Of a stretch of DNA of 64,000 nt, positions 6,967 through 16,407 are shown one piece after another. The DNA comes from Marinoscillum sp965229915 (GTDB lineage: Bacteria; Bacteroidota; Bacteroidia; Cytophagales; Cyclobacteriaceae), in NCBI RefSeq assembly GCF_965229915.1, contig NZ_CBDDJZ010000001.1, forward strand, positions 2,418,001-2,482,000. Reading direction: 5' to 3'. The notes under the pieces are model-generated. The model saw only the letters and a program-made list of their open reading frames with translations. It made no database searches and was not told the origin of the DNA. The translations under genes and the position numbers were made by a program. Positions within the stretch are counted from its first letter, which is position 1, and each line of letters begins with the position of its first letter.

Positions 6967-8702
6967 TACTTATACCTCCAGCTAGTCAAGTCTGCTCCTT
7001 TTGGCGCACTCTCACGAATGCGTTGCATGATTTTGTCCACATACATGGTATTGTACCTCAGTCGGGAAATGTGATTTGGATTTTCCTGATCTCCATTCCA
7101 GCAATGCTCCGCCCGATCTCCATAGTCGACTTCACCGGCATAGTACGGATCGGTAGTACTCTCCAAAAATTCCTCCATCAGGTAGACTGCATCATTGAGG
7201 TAATAATTGTCCATATCTCCACAGTAGATATTGATTTTGCCCTGGAGCTTCGGTCCCAATTGATCCCAGTCTCTTTCTAAAATGTACCGAAGGTCATAAT
7301 TCTCTTTCCAGTAATCGGCCACATCATGATTGATCTCTCCAGTGTATTTGTCCCAGATTCTCGCCGGATAGCCATCTTCACCCTGGGGTGAATAAGTAGC
7401 TTCCCAAATATCATACTGACCTCCCGAACGAGAATTATCCCCAAGAGCCAGTTCCATCCAGTTGTAATCTCGTACGGAGGAAGATACATTTCCCAGATAG
7501 TCTCTATGACCTGGGATTAGTACTTCTTTATGTTCACTAGGATAGTAGTAAGCATTCTCATCCTCATAAATATTGTTAAGGCAATAAGCTCGAAAATCGA
7601 TTGGGTCTGGACACGCGGCAAAGCATCCGTTGTATTCGTCGGGATACATCACTTGTACAGCCAGTGCCTCCCAACCTCCGGTTGATCCACCATACAAAAA
7701 TCGGGACCAACCCTCTCCGATTCCTCGAAACTTCTCCTCAATATATGGAATCAGCTCATAGGTAAGGGCATCTCCATAAGGTCCCTGACTAGCAGAATTC
7801 ACGGCGTATGAGTCGTCGTAATAGGGGGTAGGATGCTGGATCTCGATGATGATAAACCGCGGAAAGTCTTCACTAATCCACTGCAAGTATTGATCGTAAG
7901 CTTCCTGCTGCTGGATGATGTTGTATCCTTTTACATCAAACCGAGCTGAATAGTCAGGTTCCAGGTCAGGATCTGGAGGTGTGGTGCGGAAGCCACCAAA
8001 ACCTGACGGATAATGCCCATGAAAAACCATCAATGGGTAACGAGCTTCAGGGTGCTCCTCAAATCCTTTTGGCAGCAACACATGCGCTCCCAGATACATA
8101 TCACGTCCCCAAAACTCGGTGAGCAGATCACTCTTCATTTTCACGTGTTTGATCCATTCGGTGTCCTCTGGCTCTTCTAGAGGTGGAATCACCTGATCCA
8201 TGACTACCTGGAAGCTCGATGATGACCCCTCTGGAATAGTTATTTTCTTGGGTTTACTGTACAAGTTGCCAGGAGATCGGTTCCATTGCTGACCTTCTCC
8301 ATTGTCCATAGGCAGCTTGACGGTATGTCCGGTCGATAAATTGAACGTTTCATAAGTGTGCAGGAGTGCCTGGACCCAATACTCACCTGGTTTAAGCTGG
8401 CTCAGACTGTTGATAGGATATCCAAAATCCTCCGCATCAAATGTAATCGACTGATCAGACATCATGCCGTCTACATTTTGTCCAAAAACAAGCTGTGTGT
8501 TTGGGCCATCGTTGATTTGAAAGCGAGGTTCTCTGGAATCATCTGTGGAGAGTAGCAATAAAAGCCGACCATCTTTCGCTTTAGTACTGGCAGATGAAGT
8601 GAAAGAAACCTGAAAGGAAACCTGGTCTTTTGGAGATGAGCAAGACCAAAAAAACAGGGCGATTAGGATAGAGCGATATCCGGATACTAGGTATGTTTTC
8701 AT
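6966..8702 (-). CDS. exported esterase-like alpha/beta hydrolase lipoprotein
   Basis: A 578-residue protein with a lipoprotein signal (ILIALFFWSC, lipid cysteine near residue 21). The N-terminal 190 residues look like a beta-rich binding domain. The C-terminal part is an esterase of the PF00756-like fold: YPLMVFHGHYP, then the nucleophile elbow LYGGSTGGWEA (Ser340) and a late histidine region (DRAEHCWNGD). The substrate is unknown; relatives act on acylated or carbohydrate esters. The gene overlaps the following DUF6090 gene by one base. The absence of a nearby SusC/SusD pair argues against a classical polysaccharide locus. Confidence 0.75.
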   Translation of the reverse strand: MKTYLVSGYRSILIALFFWSCSSPKDQVSFQVSFTSSASTKAKDGRLLLLLSTDDSREPRFQINDGPNTQLVFGQNVDGMMSDQSITFDAEDFGYPINSLSQLKPGEYWVQALLHTYETFNLSTGHTVKLPMDNGEGQQWNRSPGNLYSKPKKITIPEGSSSSFQVVMDQVIPPLEEPEDTEWIKHVKMKSDLLTEFWGRDMYLGAHVLLPKGFEEHPEARYPLMVFHGHYPSGFGGFRTTPPDPDLEPDYSARFDVKGYNIIQQQEAYDQYLQWISEDFPRFIIIEIQHPTPYYDDSYAVNSASQGPYGDALTYELIPYIEEKFRGIGEGWSRFLYGGSTGGWEALAVQVMYPDEYNGCFAACPDPIDFRAYCLNNIYEDENAYYYPSEHKEVLIPGHRDYLGNVSSSVRDYNWMELALGDNSRSGGQYDIWEATYSPQGEDGYPARIWDKYTGEINHDVADYWKENYDLRYILERDWDQLGPKLQGKINIYCGDMDNYYLNDAVYLMEEFLESTTDPYYAGEVDYGDRAEHCWNGDQENPNHISRLRYNTMYVDKIMQRIRESAPKGADLTSWRYK

Positions 8703-8755
8703 TCTCCAATATAGGCAGAATGAATAGATAGTTTAGCCTGTCTTCTGTCCGGGAA

Positions 8756-9193
8756 TTACTTTTTGATCTTCACCTTCTTCTTGAGATACTTCACTATCGC
8801 CTCATATTCGGTGTTTTCCCGATTGGATAGCTTCAGGATTTTCTTTTTGGAGTAGAGGACTTTCACTTCACGGAACTCACCATTTTTGGTTTTGACCACC
8901 TCTTCGTGCCAACCAAGCACCTCACCAATTTTGATGCTTGTTCGCAATCGACTAATCGGATAAAATACATCGATTTTGTTATCTCCTACTTTGACTACTT
9001 TAATAGCTCCCAGCAATTTGCCCAAAACAAGCAAACCAATGACTAGTACTATTGGCGCCAGAATAAGCTTTGCAATAAAAAAACTCTCCTCTTTCAACAG
9101 GCTATTGAGTAGCAGGAAAAAGGAAGCAAAAATCAATACTAAAAAAATAGTGAGTGCCGTAAGCGTTTGGGTCTTTGGCTTAGAAACAATCAT
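8756..9193 (-). CDS. small membrane protein with possible PH-like domain
   Basis: A 145-residue protein. Two hydrophobic helices (about 10-31 and 40-63) are followed by a soluble beta-rich stretch, VKVGDNKIDVFYPISRLRTS through KKKILKLSNRENTEYEAIV, ending in a lysine-rich tail (KYLKKKVKIKK). The arrangement of two helices and then a compact strand-strand-helix domain recalls bacterial PH-like membrane proteins, but I cannot claim a family. Its ATG lies one base after the purM stop, so it is co-transcribed with purM. Function unknown. Confidence 0.7.
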   Translation of the reverse strand: MIVSKPKTQTLTALTIFLVLIFASFFLLLNSLLKEESFFIAKLILAPIVLVIGLLVLGKLLGAIKVVKVGDNKIDVFYPISRLRTSIKIGEVLGWHEEVVKTKNGEFREVKVLYSKKKILKLSNRENTEYEAIVKYLKKKVKIKK

Positions 9194-9194
9194 T

Positions 9195-10361
9195 CTAGTG
9201 ATAGTTGTATGTGCCCGATTCCGTGATAATCTCTACTTCTTTCTGATCAGCTGCTTCCACTCTTCCGACGATCTGAGCATCCACATTAAATGATCTGGAG
9301 ATATCAATTACTTCCTGAGCATACTGCTCTGGTAGGTACAACTCGTAACGATGGCCCATATTGAACACCTGGTACATTTCCTTCCAATCAGTCCCGCTTT
9401 CCTCATGGATGAGTTGGAACAGTGGAGGAATCGGAAGCAGGTTGTCTTTGACTACTTTAAGGCTATCGACGAAATGGAGCACTTTCGTTTGCGCTCCACC
9501 ACTGCAGTGCACCATGCCATTCACTTTTCCAGGTAGCTCTGTCAATACTTTTTTAATGATTGGAGCGTACGTTCTGGTAGGGCTCAAAACAAGCTTTCCA
9601 GCATCCAAGGGACTATTAGTTACTGAGTCAGTTAGTTTTTTACTACCTGAGAATACCAGCTCCAAGTCCACTGCCGGATCATAAGCTTCTTTGTATTTTT
9701 CTCGGTATTCCTTGTCAAAAACGTCATGTCTGGCAGAAGTTAATCCATTACTACCCATGCCTCCATTATACTCGCTTTCATAAGAAGCTTGTCCATAGGA
9801 TGCCAGCCCCACGATCACATCACCAGGTTGAATGCCATCATTGGAGATCACATCTGAGCGTTTCATCCTGGCGGTGACCGTACTATCCACGATAATGGTT
9901 CGCACCAGATCACCAACATCCGCTGTTTCCCCCCCAGTGGAGATGATGTCTATGCCTTGATCTCGCAGCATTTGGAGTACTTCTTCTGTACCATTGATAA
10001 TGGCAGAGATAACCTCTCCCGGAATTAAGTTTTTATTTCTACCGATCGTAGATGATAGAAGAATATTTTCAGTACAGCCTATACAAAGCAGATCATCGGT
10101 ATTCATAATCACCGCGTCCTGGGCTATTCCTTTCCACACAGACAGATCTCCTGTTTCTTTCCAATACATGTAGGCAAGGGAGGATTTGGTACCCGCTCCG
10201 TCAGCGTGCATTATGGCACAGTACTCGTCATCCTTTGTGAGTAAATCAGGTACAATCTTGCAGAAGGCATTGGGAAAAAGACCCTTATCTACATTTTTGA
10301 TGGCTGCATGCACATCATCTTTGGTTGCTGAAACTCCTCGTTTGGCGTATCTATCAGACAT
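9195..10361 (-). CDS. purM: phosphoribosylformylglycinamidine cyclo-ligase (AIR synthase)
   Basis: PurM converts FGAM to AIR with ATP in the fifth step of purine synthesis in the cytoplasm. The 388-residue product begins MSDRYAKRGVSATKDDVHAA and carries the ATP-binding signature HADGAGTKSSLAYMY, then IAQDAVIMNTDDLLCIG, IISTGGETADVGD, GDVIVGLASYGQ and a C-terminal MVHCSGGAQTKVL region with GHRYELYLP. It is longer than the roughly 345-residue E. coli enzyme, as I recall for the Bacteroidota form. The small membrane protein follows after one base; an MFS permease gene ends 31 bp upstream on the same strand. Confidence 0.9.
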   Translation of the reverse strand: MSDRYAKRGVSATKDDVHAAIKNVDKGLFPNAFCKIVPDLLTKDDEYCAIMHADGAGTKSSLAYMYWKETGDLSVWKGIAQDAVIMNTDDLLCIGCTENILLSSTIGRNKNLIPGEVISAIINGTEEVLQMLRDQGIDIISTGGETADVGDLVRTIIVDSTVTARMKRSDVISNDGIQPGDVIVGLASYGQASYESEYNGGMGSNGLTSARHDVFDKEYREKYKEAYDPAVDLELVFSGSKKLTDSVTNSPLDAGKLVLSPTRTYAPIIKKVLTELPGKVNGMVHCSGGAQTKVLHFVDSLKVVKDNLLPIPPLFQLIHEESGTDWKEMYQVFNMGHRYELYLPEQYAQEVIDISRSFNVDAQIVGRVEAADQKEVEIITESGTYNYH

Positions 10362-10392
10362 GGAACGATTTTTTTGGCAAAGAAAAACAAAA

Positions 10393-11544
10393 TCATCTGA
10401 ACTTGACCCGAAGAGACATCACGCTTACCAATAACGAGCAAAATAACACAAAGACTAATCCCCAGTTAAGGCCGTACCATTCTGCTAGAATCCCAATCAT
10501 GGGAGGCCCTACCAAAAAACCTGCTGTGCCAAGTGTGGTTACCGCAGCGATACCCGTGCCAGAGCTATAACCAGGTTCATTTGCTGCTGATATGAACAGT
10601 ACTGGAACGATACATGAAAAACCAATACCTGTCAGTGAAAAACCAAGTATGGCTAGCACGGCACTGTGAGAGAGTATGGCTAGCAACAATCCAAAGGTGG
10701 AAACAAGACCACCGTAAAAAACCAGTTTTTTCTTTCCCAGAATAGGAATTAAAGCATCACCACTTAAACGACCAACGGCCATTAATAACGCAAAACCCGC
10801 ATAGGCAAACCCTACTAAATATGGATCGGATCGAATAATGTCTCTCATGTAAATGGCACTCCAGTCTGCAATAGCACCTTCACTTAAGAGAATACAAAAT
10901 GCAAGTACGGCTAACAGTAATAGCCCTCCTTTTGGCAAAGCAAACACCTTGTCTTCCACATTTTTTGACTCCTTCAGTCGGAAAAGTGTGCCAGAGAGAC
11001 CTAATAACAACAGTGCTACAGCCAACCCAGCTCCAATTAAGTGTGATGAAGTACCCAATTCTAATCCGAGCGTCAGACTACCCGCCATTGAGCCCAGCAT
11101 GGCGCCAATACTCCACATGCCATGGCAAGTAGACATGATCGGTTTTTTCATGCTCTTCTCAATACTGGCTACTGCTGCATTCATACTGATATTCATGAGA
11201 GCATTGATGAAGCCGTAATAAACCAGGGCAAAGGTGAATGTCCAAAAAGAATTGGCAATCGAAATGAGTACCAGTGAAAAAGTATGTAGCAAGCCACTGA
11301 GAAGTGTCGTTTTACCAACCTCCAGCTTCGAAATAATCCAACCAGAAAGTGGCATGATCAACAAAGAGCCGATTGGTGCCCCCAGTAATGCTAAACCCAA
11401 CTCCGCCTCAGACAACCTGATGGCATCTTTGATGTTGGGTATGCGAGTGATCCAGCTTCCGAATAATAAGGAGTTACAGGTGAAGACCAGCCCAATAAAA
11501 AAACTGTCCCGATGGGTAACAAAATACTTTAGATGTGTTGCCAT
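10393..11544 (-). CDS. MFS transporter
   Basis: A 383-residue permease with about twelve hydrophobic segments. It begins FFIGLVFTCNSLLFGSWITR, with the first loop IPNIKDAIRLSEAELGLALL, which resembles the YbjJ-like branch of the major facilitator superfamily. A central charged loop (RLKESKNVEDKVFALPKG) separates the two six-helix halves. The substrate cannot be read from sequence. It sits upstream of purM on the same strand with 31 bp between them, so co-transcription is possible, but no purine link should be assumed from that alone. Confidence 0.85.
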   Translation of the reverse strand: MATHLKYFVTHRDSFFIGLVFTCNSLLFGSWITRIPNIKDAIRLSEAELGLALLGAPIGSLLIMPLSGWIISKLEVGKTTLLSGLLHTFSLVLISIANSFWTFTFALVYYGFINALMNISMNAAVASIEKSMKKPIMSTCHGMWSIGAMLGSMAGSLTLGLELGTSSHLIGAGLAVALLLLGLSGTLFRLKESKNVEDKVFALPKGGLLLLAVLAFCILLSEGAIADWSAIYMRDIIRSDPYLVGFAYAGFALLMAVGRLSGDALIPILGKKKLVFYGGLVSTFGLLLAILSHSAVLAILGFSLTGIGFSCIVPVLFISAANEPGYSSGTGIAAVTTLGTAGFLVGPPMIGILAEWYGLNWGLVFVLFCSLLVSVMSLRVKFR

Positions 11545-11595
11545 TAACTGATCCAGTCTTGCTCGTCTGGATGCCGAAATCTAGCCAATTATCCC

Positions 11596-13587
11596 CTATT
11601 CACCAGAATCATCATCGTCAAAAAAGCGATCGTATTCATCGACTTCTTCAGTGGGTGGTAGTTCTTCCTCCTGTTCCCTTGGATTGTAGCGCAGGACTTT
11701 GAACTCGGTTCGTCGGTTTCTCTGGTAGTCTTCTTCTGACTTTTCATTCTGGATTATCAGCTGGGTCTCGCCGTAGCCTTTCGCTACTATTCTTTCTGGC
11801 TTTATACCTTTACTGATGATGTAATTCACTGCAGATTTGGCCCTCCTTTGAGAGAGGTCCAGGTTATAGTCATCGGGTGCTCTAGAGTCCGTGTGAGATC
11901 CTAGTTCGATATAGATCTCTGGATTGTCATTCATAATCAGCACCAAACTATCCAGCACTTTCGCAGCATCGGGACGTATGTTGGCCTTGTCTAGATCGTA
12001 GTAAATGTTGTTAAGCACGATTGCTTTTTCGAGTACGATTCTGTCCATCATGATTTCTGTATCAAACGTCACATTAGTGATAAACTCGGTCAGCGTACTT
12101 CTATCTACGGACTTATCCATGGTAGAAAATTCCTTTCTGGTGGTGAAGTAGTCCGTCTTTTCTCCGACCAAATTATAGTGCTCCTCTGCATAAACTCTGA
12201 ACTTGAACTTGCCATCGTCCGAGGCAAAGGCTTCACTTACCACTTCGTCATCGGCTGCCATTAACGTCACTTTGGTATTAGGCAAGATGATTTTCTTCCC
12301 TGCATCATCAGTAGTATATGTGGTCCCTTGTACAAAGTAGTTGACCACTTTCAGATCAGGATCCTCGTTGACATAGGTGTAGATATCATCATCTCCTTTA
12401 CCCCCTGGTCGGTTCGAACTGAAAAAGCCTCTTGTCAAATCAAATTGATACAAACCAAAATCGTCGGCAGCTGAGTTCATTGGCTGGCCCAGGTTTTCTA
12501 CATTGATTTTCCCTCTTCTTCGGGTTGCACTGAACAGGTCCAGATTGCCGAACCCGGGATGTCCATTAGAAGCAAAATAAAGCTTTCCATCTTCAGACAC
12601 AAACGGGAACATTTCGTCACCCGGTGTATTGATCTGAGGACCTAGATTTTGTACATCCACCCAGCGGCCTCTGCGGTTTAGCTGAGCAGAGTAGATGTCC
12701 GCACCACCAAATCCACCCTCTCTTGTGCTCGAGAAATAAAGCGTAGTACCGTCAGGAGTGAGTGCCGGTGTTGAATCCCAAGCATCTGGAACATTGATAG
12801 CCAGAGGCCTTGGCTCCAGCCATTGTCCATTTCTATATCGGGTAAAGAACAGGTTAACGTTATTATTTCCGGTCGCCTTACCGGAGTTTCCTTTAGCAAA
12901 GATAATCGACGTACCATCAGAGCTGATCGCAATAGATCCTTCATTGATATCTGAGTGATTAATGATCGGGTCCAGTGCTTGCAACGTACGGATACTGACA
13001 TTGGCGCCTTGAGTTCTCACCCTGTAAAGGTCAGTAAATGGGGTACCCGTCACTCCATAGATTTTGCCTCCATCTCGATTGGAAGTGAAGTACAAATAAC
13101 TGTTAGTGTACACAGGAGCATACTCTGCCCACCTGGTATTTAGATCTTCCAGGTTTTTGATGCGGTAGTAATTTTCCGCACTACTCAAGATGTCTATCTG
13201 ATCGATATTATCCAACTCCACTTGAGCGAGATCTTTGAACTCCTTAGTGCCTCCAGGAGAGGTTACAAATGTGGTAAGTATCTGCTCCGCACCCTCATAA
13301 TTCTGGTTGGCTTTCAAAGCGCGTGCATAGTAGTAATCTAACCCTGGCTCATCAGAGCCGGCATTTCTGGCAGCCCGATAATAGGGTGCCGCCTCTTTTA
13401 ATCGATTAGATAGGCGATAAGCTTCTGCCAGCATGAAGTTGCCCTGAGCATCTGTCGGCTTCACACTGCTGCTCAGGATTTCAATCACCCGCTCATAATT
13501 ACCTTTATCAAAATTGCTATTAGCCATTTGTTGACTACAGGAGACAACAAGGCCGCTAACTGCAAGAACGAGGAGAAATTTCTTCAT
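11596..13587 (-). CDS. TPR / PD40 beta-propeller / OmpA lipoprotein, PorE-like
   Basis: A 663-residue envelope protein with a lipoprotein signal (LAVSGLVVSC). Domains in order: TPR helices (about 25-130; FDKGNYERVIEILSS, AEAYRLSNRLKEAAPYYRAA), PD40/WD40-like propeller blades (about 150-400; NRDGGKIYG, DGTTLYFSSTREGG, DGKLYFASNGHPG), a carboxypeptidase-regulatory-like region (about 410-500) and a C-terminal OmpA domain (NIYYDLDKANIRPDAAKVL, GSHTDSRAPDDYN, QRRAKSAVNYI). This order and length match the type IX secretion accessory protein PorE, which links the machinery to peptidoglycan. The PorE identity is inference; many Bacteroidota paralogs share this architecture, including the gene at 21452-23572. 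Confidence 0.85.
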   Translation of the reverse strand: MKKFLLVLAVSGLVVSCSQQMANSNFDKGNYERVIEILSSSVKPTDAQGNFMLAEAYRLSNRLKEAAPYYRAARNAGSDEPGLDYYYARALKANQNYEGAEQILTTFVTSPGGTKEFKDLAQVELDNIDQIDILSSAENYYRIKNLEDLNTRWAEYAPVYTNSYLYFTSNRDGGKIYGVTGTPFTDLYRVRTQGANVSIRTLQALDPIINHSDINEGSIAISSDGTSIIFAKGNSGKATGNNNVNLFFTRYRNGQWLEPRPLAINVPDAWDSTPALTPDGTTLYFSSTREGGFGGADIYSAQLNRRGRWVDVQNLGPQINTPGDEMFPFVSEDGKLYFASNGHPGFGNLDLFSATRRRGKINVENLGQPMNSAADDFGLYQFDLTRGFFSSNRPGGKGDDDIYTYVNEDPDLKVVNYFVQGTTYTTDDAGKKIILPNTKVTLMAADDEVVSEAFASDDGKFKFRVYAEEHYNLVGEKTDYFTTRKEFSTMDKSVDRSTLTEFITNVTFDTEIMMDRIVLEKAIVLNNIYYDLDKANIRPDAAKVLDSLVLIMNDNPEIYIELGSHTDSRAPDDYNLDLSQRRAKSAVNYIISKGIKPERIVAKGYGETQLIIQNEKSEEDYQRNRRTEFKVLRYNPREQEEELPPTEEVDEYDRFFDDDDSGE

Positions 13588-13677
13588 AGGGTACGCCGGA
13601 ATTTTCTATTTGATTCTGAAAAATTAACGATTATTGATCACATGATGTTATATCAACAATCTATTAATCCCAGTCCC

Positions 13678-14178
13678 TCAGGCAAAGTAACGTTTCAACC
13701 AAGAATCTGAGGCAACCTGCTGCCATTGCTGCTTCCAGTCTCCTGCATTCTGAACCGCATTGTTAAAGATCACCGTGTCAGCAGTAATCTCACCATCAGC
13801 CACGGCTTGCTTGATCTGTGTGAAAGGCCGCACATTCACCTCATTGCCAACCATATAGGCAACATCACTCTTGTCCAGTAATGAAAGTCCTGTTTGCTGC
13901 TCAATATGCTGAATCACGTGCACTGAAGCATCAATGCTACAGCCACTCGCCTGGTGCTGACTCTCATCAACAGCCAGCACAATGAACTGGTCTCTCTCAA
14001 TGCTGAAAGTGGCTGCAAGCTGACGACCATGAGCAGCCCACTGATCGGTAAACTGCTTTAATTGCTCTGAGATAAAGGCTATCTCTTGCTCAGTGAATGT
14101 TCTTATGCTTTGATAGACCCAGATTCTGGCATGATCTGGCATTTCATGGATAATGCTCATAGATGCGAATTTAGCCAT
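13678..14178 (-). CDS. conserved Bacteroidota protein of unknown function
   Basis: A 166-residue soluble protein (HEMPDHARIWVYQSIRTFTE...WLKRYFA). It has no signal peptide or membrane segment. The text DESQHQASGCSIDASVHVIQ and the tryptophan-rich C-terminus are characteristic of a conserved Bacteroidota family that databases often mislabel as an ABC transporter ATPase; no Walker motif is present, so I reject that label. Its start overlaps the end of the Fe-S protein gene by 8 bases, tying it to the redox operon. Function unknown. Confidence 0.75.
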   Translation of the reverse strand: MAKFASMSIIHEMPDHARIWVYQSIRTFTEQEIAFISEQLKQFTDQWAAHGRQLAATFSIERDQFIVLAVDESQHQASGCSIDASVHVIQHIEQQTGLSLLDKSDVAYMVGNEVNVRPFTQIKQAVADGEITADTVIFNNAVQNAGDWKQQWQQVASDSWLKRYFA

Positions 14179-14971
14179 TTAAACCCTCTGCTTCCGCAAT
14201 GAGTTCCGCTAAATCCTGAACTTTCACGTCACTTTCTCTTTCCTTGTTCTTCACTCCATCAGACATCATGGTCATACAGAATGGACAAGCCACGGCTATA
14301 GTACCTGCACCAGTATCCAATGCTTCCTCTGTTCGTTCAATGTTGATCTCTTTTTTGCCATTTTCAGCATCCTTAAACATCTGCGCACCACCTGCTCCAC
14401 AGCAGAGTCCCTTGGTTTTGCACCGTTTCATTTCTACCAACTCGGCATCCAATGCTTCCAACACTTTTCGCGGCGCTTCATAGACTTTGTTGGCTCTGCC
14501 CAGGAAGCAACTATCATGATAGGTGATTTTGCGTCCTTTGAATTCGCCTCCTCCTTTCAGAGTGACTTTACCATCGTTGATTAATTCTTGCAAATATTGA
14601 GAATGGTGGATCACATCATAGTTTCCTCCAAGATCCGGGTATTCATTTTTCAGTGTATTGAAACAATGCGGGCAAGCTGTGACAATTTTCTTGATTTGGT
14701 ATCCATCCAGCACTTGAATATTCGCCATTGCCTGCATCTGAAATAGAAACTCATTACCGGCGCGTCTGGCAGGATCACCAGTACAAGTTTCCTCTGGTCC
14801 TAGCACAGCGAACTTGACACCTACTTTATTGAGAATTTTGACGAAAGCGCGAGTTACACTTTTGTATCGGTCATCGTAAGATCCAGCACACCCTACCCAA
14901 AAGAGTACTTCAGGTTGCTCGCCTTTAGCAGCCAAATCGGCCATGGTTGGAATCTGTATATCTTCAGTCAT
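14171..14971 (-). CDS. cysteine-rich (CCG domain) heterodisulfide-reductase-like Fe-S protein
   Basis: A 266-residue cytoplasmic protein with two CCG-type cysteine-rich domains as in HdrB, GlpC and LldE. The first runs from about VGCAGSYDDRYK to TACPHCFNTLK; the second has YHDSCFLGRANKVYE, KGLCCGAGGAQMF and ACPFCMTMMSDG. Such domains bind a noncubane or 4Fe-4S cluster and pass electrons to or from disulfides or quinone-linked partners. It follows the membrane ferredoxin-like subunit by 29 bp, so the two probably form one complex. The electron donor is unknown; ETF or an acyl-CoA dehydrogenase has been suggested for similar pairs. Confidence 0.9.
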   Translation of the reverse strand: MTEDIQIPTMADLAAKGEQPEVLFWVGCAGSYDDRYKSVTRAFVKILNKVGVKFAVLGPEETCTGDPARRAGNEFLFQMQAMANIQVLDGYQIKKIVTACPHCFNTLKNEYPDLGGNYDVIHHSQYLQELINDGKVTLKGGGEFKGRKITYHDSCFLGRANKVYEAPRKVLEALDAELVEMKRCKTKGLCCGAGGAQMFKDAENGKKEINIERTEEALDTGAGTIAVACPFCMTMMSDGVKNKERESDVKVQDLAELIAEAEGLNG

Positions 14972-15000
14972 GGTATTTCAATTTTGATATTTTGGGTTGT

Positions 15001-16320
15001 TTATTTTTCTTTCATTTCATCTGCCCATTTGAATCGATCAGTTGGGGCAAACTTCCATGGGGCGAAATTGGTTTCTACGTTTTGAAACATCATGTTCCAA
15101 GACTGTGGCGCAGCGGATTCTTCCATTGCCACATACCTTCTCATTTGCAATATGATGTCCAGAGGATTGATATTTACTGGACAAGCTTCCACACAGGCGT
15201 TGCAGCTGGTACATGCATTGAGTTCTTCTCTGGTGATGTAGTCATCAAGCAATGATTTGCCATCTTCCAAACCTTTTCCACCTTTCTGCAGTGATAGCCC
15301 CACATCTTCCATCCGATCACGGGTATCCATCATGATTTTTCTTGGAGACAATTTTTTACCGGTGAGGTTAGCCGGGCACTCACTGGTACACCTTCCACAC
15401 TCCGTACAGGAGTAAGCTTCCATGAGGTTTTTCCATGTCAGGTCATTGATGTCTTTCGCTCCAAATTTCATTCCCTCAGGCGGTGCTCCTGCATCTTCAC
15501 CAGTGCTCATTCCCAGCATGATTTTCACCTCATTGGTGATTTCATCCATATTGTTCATTTTACCTTTTGGTGTAAGTCGGCTGTAAAAGGTGTTGGGGAA
15601 AGCCATGAAGATATGTAAGTGCTTCGAATACGTCACGTATATGGCAAAAGCAAAAATGCCTACTATATGAAACCACCAGGCAGCTCTCTCAACGAATAAA
15701 AGACCTCCGTAACCCATACCTGCAAATAGAGGTTTCATCATACCACTGACTAAGAAGGTGCCAGTCTGAGTGTAGTGATCAGCACCACGTTCTTGTAGTA
15801 GTTGATCGGTGGCATTCATTGATAGAATAGCAACCATCAGCACGATCTCAATAACCAGTATGAGGTTACCATCCAGGGTTGGCCAACCTTTCATCTCCAC
15901 TTTATGAAAACGGTCTACTCGAGTGACATTTCTTCTAAATAGGAAAACTACGCAGGCTAGGATAACCAATACAGCAAGTACCTCAAAGAAAGAAATCAAT
16001 CCGGTATAAAAGGAACCCAGGTAAGGGGCGAAAAGCCGGTGTGTGCCTAGCAGACCATCCAGAATGATTTCCAAAACTTCAATGTTGATCAGGATAAAGC
16101 CAACGTAAATGAGCAAATGGAAAAACGCAGGCAAGAGTCTCTTGAACATCTTCTTTTGTCCAAAAGCCACCAATAGCATGGTTTTCCATCGTTCAGATTG
16201 ATTGTCATTGATTGGTTGGGGTTTACCAATTCCAATGTTTTTCTTGATCCTCTGAATCCTGCGAAAAAGCAAAAATCCAAAAAATCCAAGTACGGCCACA
16301 AAGGCTAGTTGAGCTATCAT
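15001..16320 (-). CDS. membrane-bound 2x[4Fe-4S] heterodisulfide-reductase-like subunit
   Basis: A 439-residue protein. About five membrane helices (around 3-20, 63-90, 105-130, 155-175, 215-240) resemble a NarI/HdrE-like cytochrome module. They are followed by a ferredoxin domain with CTECGRCTSECPANL and CTSCNACVEACPVNI, which give the eight cysteines for two 4Fe-4S clusters. The likely role is transfer of electrons between the quinone pool and the CCG-domain partner encoded next. It is the first gene of a three-gene minus-strand operon; its start lies 87 bp from the divergent tRNA-Phe gene. The N-terminal histidines that would bind heme were not individually assigned. Confidence 0.9.
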   Translation of the reverse strand: MIAQLAFVAVLGFFGFLLFRRIQRIKKNIGIGKPQPINDNQSERWKTMLLVAFGQKKMFKRLLPAFFHLLIYVGFILINIEVLEIILDGLLGTHRLFAPYLGSFYTGLISFFEVLAVLVILACVVFLFRRNVTRVDRFHKVEMKGWPTLDGNLILVIEIVLMVAILSMNATDQLLQERGADHYTQTGTFLVSGMMKPLFAGMGYGGLLFVERAAWWFHIVGIFAFAIYVTYSKHLHIFMAFPNTFYSRLTPKGKMNNMDEITNEVKIMLGMSTGEDAGAPPEGMKFGAKDINDLTWKNLMEAYSCTECGRCTSECPANLTGKKLSPRKIMMDTRDRMEDVGLSLQKGGKGLEDGKSLLDDYITREELNACTSCNACVEACPVNINPLDIILQMRRYVAMEESAAPQSWNMMFQNVETNFAPWKFAPTDRFKWADEMKEK

Positions 16321-16362
16321 TTTCTTTTGGGTTTTATTCTTGCGATTTTAAGTAAAATATTT

Positions 16363-16393
16363 TTTGCACGTTTTAAAAATTACTCTAGTTTTG
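16363..16393 (+). promoter_or_regulatory. promoter of tRNA-Phe (-33 TTTG, -7 TAGTTTTG)
   Basis: TTTG at 16363-16366 and TAGTTTTG at 16386-16393 are separated by 19 bp, which fits the Bacteroidota primary sigma consensus TTTG-N19-TAnnTTTG. The predicted transcript start is near 16400, just before the mature tRNA 5' end at 16408. Confidence 0.75.
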
Positions 16394-16407
16394 CACCTCC
16401 TTAACAA

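Noticed and set aside
6966..8702. Polysaccharide utilisation locus esterase
   Set aside because: There are no SusC/SusD genes, glycoside hydrolases or hybrid regulators nearby.
13678..14178. ABC transporter ATPase, a label often used for this family
   Set aside because: There is no Walker A, signature or Walker B motif in its 166 residues.
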